In this document: piece after piece, positions 1 to 12,445 of the stretch
Layout of the letters: each line of letters opens with the position of its first letter
Numbering within the stretch: the stretch's first letter is position 1
Assembly: GCA_021292165.1 (NCBI GenBank)
Contig: CM037880.1
Coordinates: 136,464,564 to 136,528,563 of the forward strand
Length of the DNA stretch: 64,000 bases
Direction of reading: 5' to 3'
Source: Shinisaurus crocodilurus
Taxonomy: Eukaryota; Chordata; Lepidosauria; Squamata; Shinisauridae
Program-made: the position numbers and the translations under genes
The notes under the pieces: model-generated
Seen by the model: the letters and a program-made list of their open reading frames with translations, nothing else
The model's database searches: none
What the model was told of the DNA's origin: nothing

Positions 1-603
1 TCCTACAGGAACAAAAACCACTGCATTAGTGACAGTGCTAATGTGTTAACCTAGCAACTAGGAAAACAAGATCCCAAATAAAAAATGAAAACAATACTGT
101 TTACAGTATACACGTCTTACTGACAGTGGCTTCATGCTGTGGCTTTATTTTCAACAGAAAATGAAGGAGAGGGGAGCATATAGGAACACTAACTTTAAGG
201 CAGACAGAATAAGCCAACATGTTAAAAAGTTAAGGGCGCAATCCTATGCAAGTTTAGAGAGAGAAAAGGCCTACAACTCCCAGCATGCCGCAGCCAGCAA
301 TGGCTGGGCCATGCTGGGAGTTGTAGGCCTTTTCTCTCTCTAAATTTGCATAGGATTGCATCCTAAATTAATTATGAAGAGGTTTTAAACAGATCAACAT
401 CCTCTTGATTTCCTGAGATGGACAGAAGCCACTCTATAGAAAAAAGATACAGTGAAAGAGGTTACATTTCATCTTCATACTATGAACAGTAATGATACAT
501 ATTCTCACGAGTATGGCGGTACTGTAAGAATTCAATTTAGTCCTCACCAATATCTCCTAGCCAACTCAACATGGTCAAGTACATTTTGTATTCAATGACC
601 TAC
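1..603 (-). other. JARID2: JARID2 intron 5 (5' part only)
   Basis: This is the start of the intron that follows coding exon 5 on the minus strand. The donor reads CATG|GTAGGT at 604/603. Apart from a long hairpin MITE at 238-359 it holds ordinary AT-rich sequence, and I see no exon-like frame. The intron continues beyond position 1. Confidence 0.85.
238..359. repeat. Near-perfect 50-bp-arm hairpin MITE
   Basis: Arms 238-287 and 310-359 are reverse complements with one mismatch over 50 bp. The 22-base loop contains a further short stem (CAGCCA/TGGCTG). The outer ends GCAATCCTAT / ATAGGATTGC resemble the ends of the small element at 34336-34393, so this is probably a palindromic non-autonomous DNA transposon. 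It lies about 245 bases into JARID2 intron 5. The near identity of the arms suggests recent insertion or gene conversion between arms. No clear target duplication was seen. Confidence 0.8.
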
Positions 604-780
604 CATGCCCATTATGAACTTGCTTGAGTGTTTTCCCTTTCCTGGGAGTCGACTGGCATGAAGATGAAGCATTGTTTGTGGCCACCTTTGTGTCCTCTGT
701 TTCTTCATCTTCATCTTCTTCCTCCTCCTCATCCTGAGAGCTTCCAAAATATACCATGTTGGTGGGCAGGGCAGGAGAAC
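604..780 (-). CDS. JARID2: JARID2 coding exon 5 (acidic tract)
   Basis: This 177-bp exon supplies the last two bases of a Gly codon, 58 full codons and one base of the next codon. The acceptor ends TTACCAG at 781-787 and the donor is CATG|GTAGGT. The peptide begins [15 protein letters not shown], continues with an acidic run of Glu and Asp interrupted by Thr, then a Ser/Asn stretch and a basic STPRKGKT segment, and ends KQVHNGH. This order matches the same exon of vertebrate JARID2, a non-catalytic JmjC/ARID protein that recruits and tunes Polycomb repressive complex 2 in the nucleus. The acidic run comes from a GAG/GAT/GAA trinucleotide-rich stretch at about 690-735 and may vary in length. 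Its phase (1 in, 1 out) fits exon 4. The family assignment is by recognition of the peptide; no alignment was run. Confidence 0.96.
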
Positions 781-2081
781 CTGGTAACAAGTCAAGTGCA
801 TAAATATTATCTGACTGCACACAGCTATTAACTCTAATTAAAACATGGCCTTCAAGAAATTCAGAGTGAGGGCTCAGGGGGACTGATGAGCACATTCTGA
901 GTTTAGGTTTGCTACCTTTTTCCTGACCCTGGGCAGTATCTAATACTGCCGTTACACTACCGCTGTTTCTGTTGTGCCAGTGGGTCCCACTGCTAGCGCT
1001 TTCTAAAGGAACCCCGGAAATGAGTGGAACCCTTCCTCAAGCTCTGACGACCTGGAAATGAGTATTTCTGCTCATTTCCTTTTGCTTCAGAATCTGCTAG
1101 CTTCCTGTTGCAATAGTGGTGAGTCCTGCTAGCATGCGGGCACCACTGAATACTGCCCCATTTCCATATCTTTAATAGCATCATGACACACTGCAATTTA
1201 GCAGGTGAAGCTTAATAGCTTCACCTCCTTAATCTGTCCACATCAAACACCTATTAAATACACAAGAGTTGGGAGAGAAAAGGTGGTGACTATTTTGGTT
1301 GCGAAGCTCTTTTCCAGCATAGCACAGGGCCAGAGCTTGCTCACATGAACCACCTATTTGCTAAACCCCTTTTTGTGTGATGCACCTCTGCAACTTAACC
1401 CTTTCTCCTGTTCATGGCTTATAATAACCTTACCCCACACTCCAGCTAAAGGCCACATTAGTTGTGATAGCAGTAGACACGTTTCTTTTGACGCATCTGC
1501 CCAGCTCACATATGAAGTGGTGTGTGTGTGCATATCTTACTTTAGCAGAGAAAAGAACATATGAGAAGAGAGTGCTTAACTCAATCTGTATCTTGCCCCT
1601 TATCTGCTCTACTGCTTTCATTGCTAATTCCACATCACATCTAGTCTGGCCCGAAGATCATCTGTGAGACAGGGGGGAAGTGTTTCTCTGTAGAATCCCT
1701 AGCTTTGGAACATGGCTGGTATTCATAAATATGGGGATATAGTCTTTATTATTTTTATCAACAGAACATCAACAATATATCAACAAGCAGAGTACAACAA
1801 TGCTTGATGGATAAACAGCATTTCAAAGAAGATATCAGCCATCACAGCCTTTCACATGAAAGCACCCCAGGACCCTTTCCATTGCCATATACCGGTACTT
1901 TAAAATGTCCTTCCAGAAGGATGTATGAGATGCACGGGGTTTAAGGGTTGGGCTGTTTTTATTCACATACATTATAAATGAAAACCACATGTCAATAAAA
2001 TGTTCACATTTCAGCATTCCACTCAAAAGCCTACTGCGATGTGTCACGTGTTAGGATAACACTGTCTTCCACACCCTAGCT

Positions 2082-2189
2082 CAGACTTCTCCAACCTGGT
2101 GCCCCTCTACATGTGTTGGACTACAGCTCCTATCAGCCCAGCCAGCATGCTGGGGGAGGCTGAGCTGGCTGGCCAACCCTGGAAAGTGA
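2082..2189. mobile_element. hAT-type palindromic MITE, degraded
   Basis: The left end reads CAGACTTCTCCAACCTGGTG, followed by a GTTGGACTACAGCTCC core, which is the arm shared by the MITE family at 6913, 28285 and 58520. The right arm is mostly lost. No target duplication can be assigned. Confidence 0.6.
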
Positions 2190-2486
2190 AGCCTGCTCTA
2201 TATGGGCTGCTGCCAGTAAGTGCATGGCACAACAACCAACCCACCATTGCTTATTGCCAGGGTGGGTTACCGTGACGTGCAAACCTGCCCAGCTTTTTGG
2301 CCCAGGACTTACATGGGGGCTTAAAGGGGGTGGGGGGTTAAATTACAGAATACAAAATCCAATGTGTGAAGTGAGGAGTGGCAAAGGCTCTTATATGAAG
2401 AGTCCGGGGTGTGTGTGTCCTGTATTGTGGATTAACACTTTTCATTCATATTGTATGATTTTTAGATTATGCTTTTATGGTGTTTA

Positions 2487-2488
<2 letters not shown>

Positions 2489-2520
<32 letters not shown>
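2489..2520. repeat. (TG)n microsatellite
   Basis: Sixteen uninterrupted TG units, followed by TTGTGTTGTG. A simple repeat in intron 4. Confidence 0.97.
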
Positions 2521-2522
<2 letters not shown>

Positions 2523-3366
2523 GTGTTGTGTTAATGATGCTTTATATTGATTTTGGCAGGTTTTCTGTTATATTGATTATGGATTTTTGTATTTGTGTGA
2601 CTGTTTTTTGCAGTGGGAAGCAATGCATACCGGTACATTTAATAAATAATAATAGGTTGAAAATTGTAAATACTCACTTTAATTTTTTTTAAAAACCTTC
2701 AGTCTATGAATTTTTAACAATCACTACTGTCATCAAGTATGTCAAATCAAATATAAGAAGCCTGTGTTGCTTGTAACAAAAGCAAGCAAAACTAACAAAC
2801 CCATACAAACACAGGTCTAAACAACTGCATACAGAGTTAATGGGCAGAATCCAACTGGGCTCTTCCACCCCCACTGATTCTCTTCTACCCTGCCAATTCC
2901 ATTGCACAAACAGCCCCCGCACAACAGTGATTTAGCGCTTCTGGGACAACCCAAAACAGGCAGGAAAGCTCATTTCGGGGCTTCCCTCGGAGGCGTTAAA
3001 TATCTCTTGCGTAAGCAGCAGGTGCCATTTGTGCAATGGAGTTGGTAGGACCCACTGCTTGTGGAAGGGACTCAGCAGGACAAAAAGGAATTGGCGGGGG
3101 CATAAGCACTGCCCAATGTTCTCTTTCTCAGGCAGAAGAGTCCAAAGAATGTGAAAACTCAAAACTTAGCGTGACAGAGACAGAAAATGAAGTAGGTTGA
3201 TGTACATTTCACTGGACCATGTTGCAATATAGAGGCAAACTTTCAAATAAAATTGAATTCATCATGCTGAATGGAAAGACAGATAAATATAAAACATAAG
3301 GGGAAATGCAAGCATAAGTGTTGATAAATGAAATTCTTACTGGCAATTTAACTAAAAATACAAATA

Positions 3367-3609
3367 CAGGCAGTCCCCAGGTTATGAACGAGTTCCATTC
3401 TTAAGGATGTCTTTAAGTCGAATTTGTATGTAAGTCGGAACAGCATAGCGTTCTATATGTTAAAATCGGCATTTGCGCAAATTACGCAAATTTTGTAGTA
3501 TACTACATTATGTACTCTATGTAAACGACGAAGTGCCGGGGAACCCAGAAGTCTGTTCTTAAGTATGGGTTGTCTGTAAGTCAGACTTTCTTAACTCGGG
3601 GACTAACTG
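3367..3609. mobile_element. Tigger/mariner-like MITE, copy 1
   Basis: A 243-bp element flanked by TA on both sides. The left end is CAGGCAGTCCCCAGGTTATG and the right end is the reverse complement of an imperfect CAGTTAGTCCCCGAG. Internal text (AACGAGTTC, TTAAGTCGAATTTGTATG, CTTAAGTATGGGTTG) is shared with copies at 50080 and 54085. TA flanks and ends of this kind are typical of non-autonomous Tigger-type elements. It has no coding capacity. Confidence 0.85.
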
Positions 3610-4817
3610 TACTAATCATTGCATTTTTGTGCTTCAAGATTAATTTTATTTCCTCTCAGCTTAATGCAGATTTGTGTTTTTCGTTTTTAAAGAGAACTAT
3701 GTCTCAAACCACTCAAATCAAGAGTATAGATAGCATCTGTTTTGCCAACAGCAGCATTTCAATGCTCTTCAGGATTACCTGGCAGAGTATCTGTAATATT
3801 TACCGAAATGCAAACTAAATGATTTCATTTAAACAGAAATCAAAACTGCTACGCTACAACCTCGGCAGAAACCATTTCAATCCAAGAGCCTCCTGTATAA
3901 TTTGGGCTGTGGCTTCTGAAAAAATCAGGTTCTTCTCTGTGAATTCTTTGCCCAGGTTCCCCCCTTTTTTTCTGATCCTTTCTTTCTTCTCACAATTAAA
4001 CGTAGGCCAGCTGTGCTCTTGAGAAACACTAAAACAATTTAAACCGTCACAGTGATTTAAGGATGAAGTCAGGTCAAGGTATGTGGGACTTTAGCCCAGC
4101 CCAGTAAACACATGGCATGCCAAGTGCTACATTTCTGAAGGATTAGGGTTTTTCTTCCCCCACCCCTCCCTCTGCGCATTTGACAGGAGGCCCTATTTAA
4201 GGACTACATATAGGTGGAAAATCCTAGATATGCTGCCTTGCCTTCACACCAGCACTCAATATATACGGCCTGACTTCTATTTACATGCAGGCCTCTGTGC
4301 CAACATCAATGTAATTTGAACCATTTAAAGGCTGCTTTTATACTTGCCAGCATGATGTAAAGGACCCATAGTGTAAATGAGAATCAGGTCTGTAGCCTCC
4401 AAGAGAAAAGAGCAACTGTACATACACTGTTGCTCTCTGAGGAGTACAGTAATCGCATAGGACAGAGTTTGCTGGTGCCTCAATAAACAGGAGAAGTGCT
4501 TGGTTGGGTCAATTTAAAGTCTGCTTGCAAGGCAAGGAATGGAAAGACAGACTGCCCTTCAAAGCCTGTGCCCTCCATCACTAGCAGACCATGAACAGCC
4601 TAGTATTATGGCTATGACATACAGCCCAATTTCTTATTTTTCCCCTCCTTTAAAAGCAGCTAGTGAAAGCAGTGGAGCATGGGACAATTGTTTATCCTTT
4701 GTGGGAGAGAAATAGGGGGAACTTAGAGACTGTTTATTCTTTGTGGGAGAGGAGTAAGCCGGAGGGTTGGGGTGGGGGGTAGAAATCAGTGAGAACCGTA
4801 AGACTGAAATACCATTT

Positions 4818-4851
4818 TTTCTGGAAAGGGATTTTTTCCCCTTTCCAGAAA
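4818..4851. repeat. Short perfect inverted repeat
   Basis: TTTCTGGAAAGGG at 4818-4830 pairs perfectly with CCCTTTCCAGAAA at 4839-4851 around an 8-base loop. No function is apparent. Confidence 0.7.
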
Positions 4852-6912
4852 GGACAGAAAGATAAATAGTAGAGACAATGATAATGAATGTTAATAAAGT
4901 AAAAGCAAAACAAAAGTCTTATGCTCTACAGCAAAATGTGTGTGTGGGGGGGATGGGAATAGACAGTCGCCTTTGATGACCTCAAAGAGAATGGATGAAA
5001 TTGCTGAAGAGCAATTTGAAAACACTCAGAGCCTATTTAATTTTTCTTTACTTTTTGAATTTCAGTTTTCAGAGTATTAGTCAATACACAAACACAATTA
5101 TAACAAAAAATGGGAAGGGGGAAAAACTCAACGTAACCTTGTCTCTACCCATTATGGATGATATGCTTAAGCTCTGGCACACTTGGTTCCTGTGTTGTTT
5201 GCAAGTATAAAGGTTATATAATTGCAGAAAAATTACACATGAGCCAAACCTGCAATGAGCAAACCTCAATATTTCATTAAAAAGGAACACACAGATGGGC
5301 TGAGGGTGGGACCCAATGATTGGGGAGGTGAAGCCTGACAGATCAGTAGACATAATCAGGTGAACCAAGCCATCATGTACAAGCCTACATACTACAAACA
5401 CACCCACTTGTCTACTGTTAAGGAATTAAGTACTGTATGTATATTGTATAGAGGACAATCCAGAAGGCATTTGTCCCATTTTACAGTTGTGGAACACTTC
5501 AAATAGAGGACTATACTCTGTAAAGTAGTACACATGGTCATCCTAACATTTTGAGGCATTTTAGAACTTCAAATCATCTATATTGCTTGGGGAGGGGAGG
5601 GGAGGGGGGAATTTAGAAAGACACAGACAAATTGAGGCCAGGAAGCAAATGCCCTCCCCCATGCTTGGATGGTTAAGAAGCCCTTTCATAAGTGCATCAG
5701 TAAATGTGTAGTTTGCTTTGGAATGTGCTTATTCAGCTTTGTTTAACCTGAGCCCCAAATGAATGGAACTCAAGGAGACCCCAGTGTTAATAAGGAGGCT
5801 ATTATGGCTTTTGGGGGACAGGAAGAGGGCATGGGGGGCGGGGGTGTTGAGGAACTCTTTGTGTACCGTTCTTTTGGATACAATGCTTTAAGCTGCAAGA
5901 CATTTTAGAGATTAAGCAAGGTAGGGGGCCATCAGGTTTTAAGGCAGTGGGCTGTCAAATAAGCACAGAATTAAACTGCTGGTACCCTTGGAAATCAAAG
6001 CACTGCACATAGTTATAATGTACAGCTTGCCGAATAACTTGTAAAAAGGATTGGGGGGGGGACGGGACTTAACTAATCTATAACATTGTCTTCTGTGTAA
6101 CATACTCAAAACGGCCCTAAATGTTGACACTTCACAGTTTCTCATTCTCCATTAGCTACTACATAGGCAACTCATACAAGGGCAATCTCCTTAAATGGGC
6201 TTAACCTAAGTTAATTTGAGCTCAATTCAGATCCTGTATGAATTAACTCATTTGTTGAGGCCCAAATTGAATCAGAATTACAAAAAAAGAAGAAGCACAG
6301 CCTCAAAATGGAACTGAAAATATAAAATAGTGCCATGCCCAATGCTTTTCAGTCATATGATATACCTATGTATATATTAATATTATATGTATATATTAAA
6401 TACACAGTATTTTACTATTTTATTAAATTGCGTATTTTTTTTCAGTACCATCCCCCCCTTCCCCCCCCCTTTTATTGTGTTTGCTGCTTCCCTCCTTCTT
6501 TTCCTCCCAATTTAAATCAGGCCCTGTCAACTCATCTGCTACAGAATGCTTCCTCTGCTGCTAGCCCTCACCACACGCTGCTCCCCTTTCAAAAACCTAT
6601 TCTAGAAGCAGGGAGTTGACAGCTGGGAGGAATGATAGCAGGGAGACTTTCTGGCAGCAAAGGCCTCAGGTTTAAGGGATTACCCTTCTAAACACATTGG
6701 GGAGCATCTATTACAACTGGGAAGAACTGAAAACGTAGTTCCTAATGCTTTCAGAAGCCCTTGTTCAGGCGTTCTTGTTACTGGTTTCACTGAACGCATG
6801 AGGAGAGGAGCGCTCCAGCACTGACCCCCTCCTCTGGTCCAGGGTCCTGGATTGTGTGGGAAGCCTCCACGGATACAGGAGGCTCTCCTGTTCAGACTGT
6901 CACCCTCTATAC

Positions 6913-6996
6913 CAGTGTTCTCCAACCTTGGGTCCCCAGATGTTTTTGGCCTACAACTCACAGCAACATCTGGGGACCCAAGGTTGGAGAACACTG
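6913..6996. mobile_element. hAT MITE, 84 bp, with exact 8-bp TSD
   Basis: The element is a hairpin whose ends are CAGTGTTCTCCAACCTTGGG and its reverse complement. It is flanked on both sides by CTCTATAC (6905-6912 and 6997-7004). Perfect 8-bp duplications and CAG ends are the hAT signature. It is an internally shortened relative of the element at 28285. Confidence 0.92.
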
Positions 6997-7193
6997 CTCT
7001 ATACATACAGGGTGATAGATGCGACAATGGAGGGTGGTGGGGATGGAATGTTCCTCTGCTCACAGGTTCAGTGAAACCAGTAACGAGAATGCCTGACCTG
7101 GGCTAGACCCAATCCATTGATCCAGAAAGCCTTAGGTGCCATACCACACATACTGTGCATTAGCACTAATGTGCACTTGCACAAGTGTGAATT

Positions 7194-7216
7194 TGTGCGC
7201 GCGCGCGCACACACAC
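7194..7216. repeat. Alternating purine-pyrimidine run
   Basis: A TGTG(CG)n(CA)n run of 23 bases with strictly alternating purines and pyrimidines, of the kind that can adopt Z-DNA. It lies in intron 4. Confidence 0.85.
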
Positions 7217-7763
7217 CCAAGTAAAAAACCAGTTCTGCAAATCCAGAGAATCCAAGTGACTTGGAAAAATCTGATTTCCTACAAAATCCGCAGGTTGGAT
7301 TCATAGAAATCTGAACTCATTTGAAATGGTTGCAGATTTCTCTGGCATCCCTATCAGGGCTGTAGTTACATGTGAACTGCCCCAATGAGAATCTGAAGTA
7401 TACAGATCAGTGAGTGGAATCCCAAAATGTGGTAATGTTACTTCACTATAGAAAAGAAATAAATTGGTACTAGTGAATGCAGTGGAGCTTTATTAAGTCA
7501 ATTGGGCATTTGCCGCTGGTTTCAAATACTAACACAGTTTACATAGAGAGACAAGGTGAAGGATAGAATGACAGAAAAAGTAAAGCCTTTTTTCAGTGAA
7601 CAAGAGTTAGATGAATGAAAATCCCATTTATACCCTTACTGGTCTACTTCTAGACCAAGGCCCTTATAATGATGGTGCTTTATTGCCCTCAAATTGCAGA
7701 GATGAAATATGTAATCGTCAGTAATGGGCATTTAGAATACAGCTCTTAAGAGTTTCAGGCTTA

Positions 7764-8048
<285 letters not shown>

Positions 8049-9117
8049 TTAGCACTGAGACAAGATGAAGGGCAAGACCTCAAATTAGTGTCAATATAGC
8101 CTCCCCATTAACATGCCAACTATTCTGTATAGTGCTGAATACAGTAATCGTTACAAGTCTGACAAAAATATCTACCGGTAGTTGCCTTTTTAAAAAAAAC
8201 ACAGGTTGTACAATAACCAAGAAAAGTTTCATTAGGCGCAGGAGAGAGAAAATTAAAATGGCAAAAAAAATTGCAACTTCGTATCCTTCATTAAAATCAG
8301 GTGCATTGTTGTAGTAGATGTACAACTTCCATAATTTTCGAAGACTTTTTGGAAACAAAATGGGAAATGTTAGGCAAAAGCAGAACACCTTCAATAGTTA
8401 TCCACACACCAAAATAAACTTTAGCTAAACATCACCATCTTCATCATCCCTGGGCTTTTCTTTTTTTTATAACAGTAGTACTTAATTGCTCTGAAGAGCA
8501 AATTTAAACAGCTCTTACGGTCCCTTCACATGAGTTTTTTCCCCTCCTGATATAACATCAAAGTATAAAATACATGTGCTGCACATCATATTTGAACTGA
8601 GAATAATTAGAGATACTCCCAAAACTTGAAATTAGGCTGTTCCTTGGTAGAATCTATTATGTTCATAATGCTCATGTGTGTACGAAGTCTGGGTGGCTAT
8701 CTAATGAACTTTAGTATTTTCGTTATTCAAATTGAGATTGATTTTGAGTTTATAGCTACATGTTCTGTGTCTGCATAGTCTGCATGACTAAGCATCTAAC
8801 TCCTCCATTTCTGTGCATGTCCTGCTGTTCCCTTGGTTTAACCCTTTACTTTCTGAAGGAAATGTAAACTTCCTGTTTGCAATGCTCATTTCTGTCAAAT
8901 GATGCCATTTTAACCCTTTAATTACTGTTTTCCAAACCAATCAGTATAAAAGTTTTAATCTGAAATCATTCAACAAACTAACGATGTTTGAAGCAGCAGC
9001 CAGGCAGGTTAGTATCTACCCCTTGTTCAACATTTATTTCTATATGTAACATTTCTGTATCTAACTACTCAACTGAGTCCATTTCTTCTGAGTATCAGGC
9101 AGAAAGATTTTATCTTG

Positions 9118-9118
<1 letters not shown>

Positions 9119-9150
<32 letters not shown>

Positions 9151-9185
9151 AATAATAATAATAATAATAATTATTATTATTATTT
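9119..9185. repeat. (ATT)n-(AAT)n-(ATT)n microsatellite
   Basis: A 67-bp run of ATT units switches to AAT units and back again, so it is self-complementary. It sits at the 3' end of an L2-like LINE on the minus strand and probably grew from that element's A/T-rich tail. Confidence 0.95.
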
Positions 9186-9632
9186 ATCGCCCATCTGGCC
9201 GGCAACCGGCCACCCTGGGCGATGTACACAGAATAAAATACATAAATGCAATAAAATACATTAAAACAATATAAAAATTTTAAAATCTTAACCCACCCCA
9301 TATTCCCGCCTGAACAACCAGGTTTTTAATGAGCGACGGAAGCTCATCAGAGAGGGGGCATGGCGGAGGTCACTCGGGAGAGAGTTCCACAGTACGGGGG
9401 CCGCCACAGAAAAGGCCCTCTTCCTCGTCCCCACCAGTCTAGCTGATCTGGCTGAAGGGACAAGGAGAAGGCCATCCGTGGCAGATCTTGTTGAGCGGCC
9501 CACTTGGTGTTGCTGGAGACGCTCCTTGAGATAAACTGGACCAGAGCCGTATAGGGTTTTAAAGGTCAAAACCAACACCTTGAATTTGGCTCGGCAAGCA
9601 ACTGGTAGCCAGTGCAAATCCTTCAGCATTGT
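9181..9632 (-). mobile_element. L2-like LINE, 3' end
   Basis: The frame 9629-9288 (minus) reads LHWLPVACRAKFKVLVLTFK, then a variable stretch, then RKRAFSVAAPVLWNSLPSDLR and FRRSLKTWLF. This is the usual C-terminal end of L2-type ORF2 proteins, downstream of the reverse transcriptase core. The 3' untranslated end carries the short GCCCAGGGTGGCC segment and an A/T repeat tail. The copy is 5' truncated near 9632 and cannot encode a working enzyme. Confidence 0.85.
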
Positions 9633-11194
9633 TTGGAAAGGAAAAGTTTCCTTTAGATCTGGGTGCTGGAGGGTGGCACTGTGAGGGGATGTTGGAAAGA
9701 CAATCCAAGGAGGAGGATGTCAGGAGAGGAGTAGCACAGCTCAGGGCAGGTGGTGGGCAAGGAGGAAACTGGGTGATGGAGGTGTCTCTTCTGTACTTCC
9801 TAGCTGCACTGCAGCTGCTTCATACCAATTGTTGGGTACACAGTAGAGCACATGAAAACAGCTGATCAGAAAGGAAAATGTAACATAATGACACATGGCG
9901 CCATGACGCATAGTATGGTGCTATACTACAGTTCCTAAGATGCACTTTGCTGATGCACATTCACAACAATTTATAAACTTTTGTTTGAGATTGCACCAAG
10001 GAATTCATAACTTGATGAGCAAATTATGATTTCTGCTGGGGTAAGTTCACCCATCACAAGCAACAATTTGCACTTTTAGGCTCTTGTCCCTTTTGAATAT
10101 ACATGAGCAGTGACAGGGAAACCACCTATCTTAACTAGACAAGCTGCTAAAAACACTTGGTTAACTATCCATGTGGTTGCATCCTATGCTGGTGTGGTAT
10201 CATCTGAAATACAAAAACTAATTTGGAGGGACATGCGGCATGGTTTCTCCCCATAGCAGCACTGACCCTCCCTGGGAGCCAACAGTAGTAACATGGGGAG
10301 GAGCCATGCCATCCACTTCTATTATGTGGTCTGCCTACTTGAACATTACCAGAGCAGCAAAGGATGAGGCCACATTGAGGCAGCAACGATGTCACTCAAG
10401 TAATGTACAAACTTGTCCTTTCTAGGACAAAGATGCAGAACTCCCGCAGTGGTGTAATCTTGTAAAATTCACAAGAAGACAATCTATTAATAACAGATAA
10501 ATACCACATGTTTGAATTGATGCAGATATTAATAGTAAGACCATGGCAGAAATGCAAATAATCTGGTGATGTCCTCTGTGCCACCTTTGTTCCGCAGGAG
10601 ACCTTCCTTCAAATTACATTTCCTCCACAGTCCAACCAACTCAATCCAATTACCGTATGTATCATCAGTAGGAATCCCAGCTTGGCTGCAGGATGACTGC
10701 AGAGCCTACAATCTCCAACTAGCTAACGCCATTGGTTTTGTAAGAGATGCAGCATCTCTGAAACCAGCGCCAAGTTCATGTCACTTCACCAGCCGAAAAG
10801 GAACACACTGCTGGTTCCCCTCCAAGCTGCTATCATTTGCATAAACACTCCCAGATTGTCCCTTCATACACCCTTAGTAAGAATTACCACATGTTTATTC
10901 ACATTTTTTCCTTCCCACAAAATGCAATATCATGTCAAGCATCAACTACAGTTCTTCACAGCATAACACATTTTCTCACAAGTACGCATGCAAGGCTCTC
11001 CTGGTATAGAGACAACATTCTGCCAGATAATTCCCAGGTTGGGGAGGCACCTAAGTGGTGAAATGTTGACTGCTGAAAAAGCAAGGAGACAAAAGGGGGT
11101 AAGGGTGAAAGCACCCATGCCAATGAGACTTGCAGCAGAATCAGAACCCAACCCCTGCCAGCTCCTGTCTTCTTCCACAAAGAACAACCTAGGA

Positions 11195-11316
11195 CAGCCT
11201 TCCCCACCCTGGTGCCCCTCAGATGTTTTGGACTACAATTCCCATGGCCATGCTGAGTGGGGATAGTGGAAGTTGTAGACCAACACATCTGGAGGCTGCT
11301 AGGTTAGAGAAGGCTA
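11195..11316. mobile_element. hAT palindromic MITE, older copy
   Basis: Left end CAGCCTTCCCCACCCTGGTG and right end ending GAGAAGGCTA form imperfect inverted repeats around a CTACAATTCCCATGGCC core. Flanks ACCTAGGA and GCCCAGGA agree at 6 of 8 positions, compatible with a decayed 8-bp duplication. Confidence 0.75.
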
Positions 11317-11821
11317 GCCCAGGAGTTAAGCCCCAGACTGAAGAAGGCCGTGCACTCCACTTACTGGGACTATGGTGCACACATAGCTCAAAGAGCCTTC
11401 TAGGGGGTGTCCATAAAAGGGGGAAAAACCTCAACATTACAAGTTTGTCATACACATCATGAAAGTATATCACCTTTATCAGAATACCCTCAGGGCACAT
11501 TTGGCTGACAACTGCAGGACCAGATATCTATTCTCCCCTCAAGAGACCAGATTTGGTTCAGGGTCTCCACTTGCTCGCTACAAATGTACTGGCACTGAGG
11601 TGTGAAGAGTGAGTGGTGGCCACTCAACTCCAGAATTTTTTAGATCCTGATTTTCCAGCATTCACAATCGTGTGGAGAGCCCCCATGGATAGAGGAGGCT
11701 CTCTGCTTCAGACAGTTGCCCTCCATGAGTAGAGGGCGACAAATGTGACGAGGGAGAGGGGCGGGGCTGGAGTGCTCCCACTCCTCGCGTGTTGATTTTA
11801 ACCCCTTTCTGAATGACTGAA

Positions 11822-12444
11822 TAGCGTTTTAGATTCTTTCCGATCTGGGTTCAGGCCCAGTTTTGGAGCTGAAAACAGCTTTGGTGTATGATCTGTGCCA
11901 GGAACTAGACTGGGGGAATGTGTCCTGGTTCAAGGTGCTGGTTTTAACCTATAAAGCCCTACATGGCTTAGGACCACAATACCTGACGGAACGTCTCTCC
12001 CAACTGCAATCTACCTGGACACTACGCTCAACATCTGGGGCCCTCCTCCGACTGCCACCTCCAAGAGAGGCTCGGTTGGTGGCAACGAAGAGGAGGGCCT
12101 TCTCGGTGGTAGCCCCCCAATTATGGAACAAATTCCCCACTGAGACCCGCCTGGCGCCAACCTTACTATCTTTTCGGCGCCAGGTTAAGACTTCCCTCTA
12201 TGCCAAGGCATTTAATAGTTAAGAGCTCGGAATAGCATGGGGGTGGGGGGATTGTCACCTGTAGGCTCAGTTTTATTAGTTTTTGGATTGTTATTTTAAA
12301 CTGTGTTTTTAAATTTGGTTTTTAATCTTTTAAACTATTTTGTATCCTTTTATTGTTGTTTTTATGTATACACTATTGTGAACCGCCCAGAGAGCTTCGG
12401 CTGTGGGACGGTATAGAAATGAAATAAATGAAATGAAATGAAAT
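11822..12444 (+). mobile_element. L2-like LINE, 3' end with internal deletion
   Basis: The frame 11863-12222 reads KTALVYDLCQELDWGN, then jumps to WFKVLVLTYKALHGLGPQYL and continues through RRAFSVVAPQLWNKFPTETR to FRRQVKTSLYAKAF. The first part belongs to the early reverse transcriptase and the rest to the C-terminus, so the catalytic core is deleted. The 3' end carries ACCGCCCAGAGAGCTTCGG and a repeated AAATG tail (12417-12444), typical of this LINE group. Confidence 0.85.
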
Positions 12445-12445
12445 G

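Noticed and set aside
2224..2550. 108-codon frame ending in a Val-Cys repeat
   Set aside because: The last part translates the TG microsatellite, and the rest has no recognisable domain.
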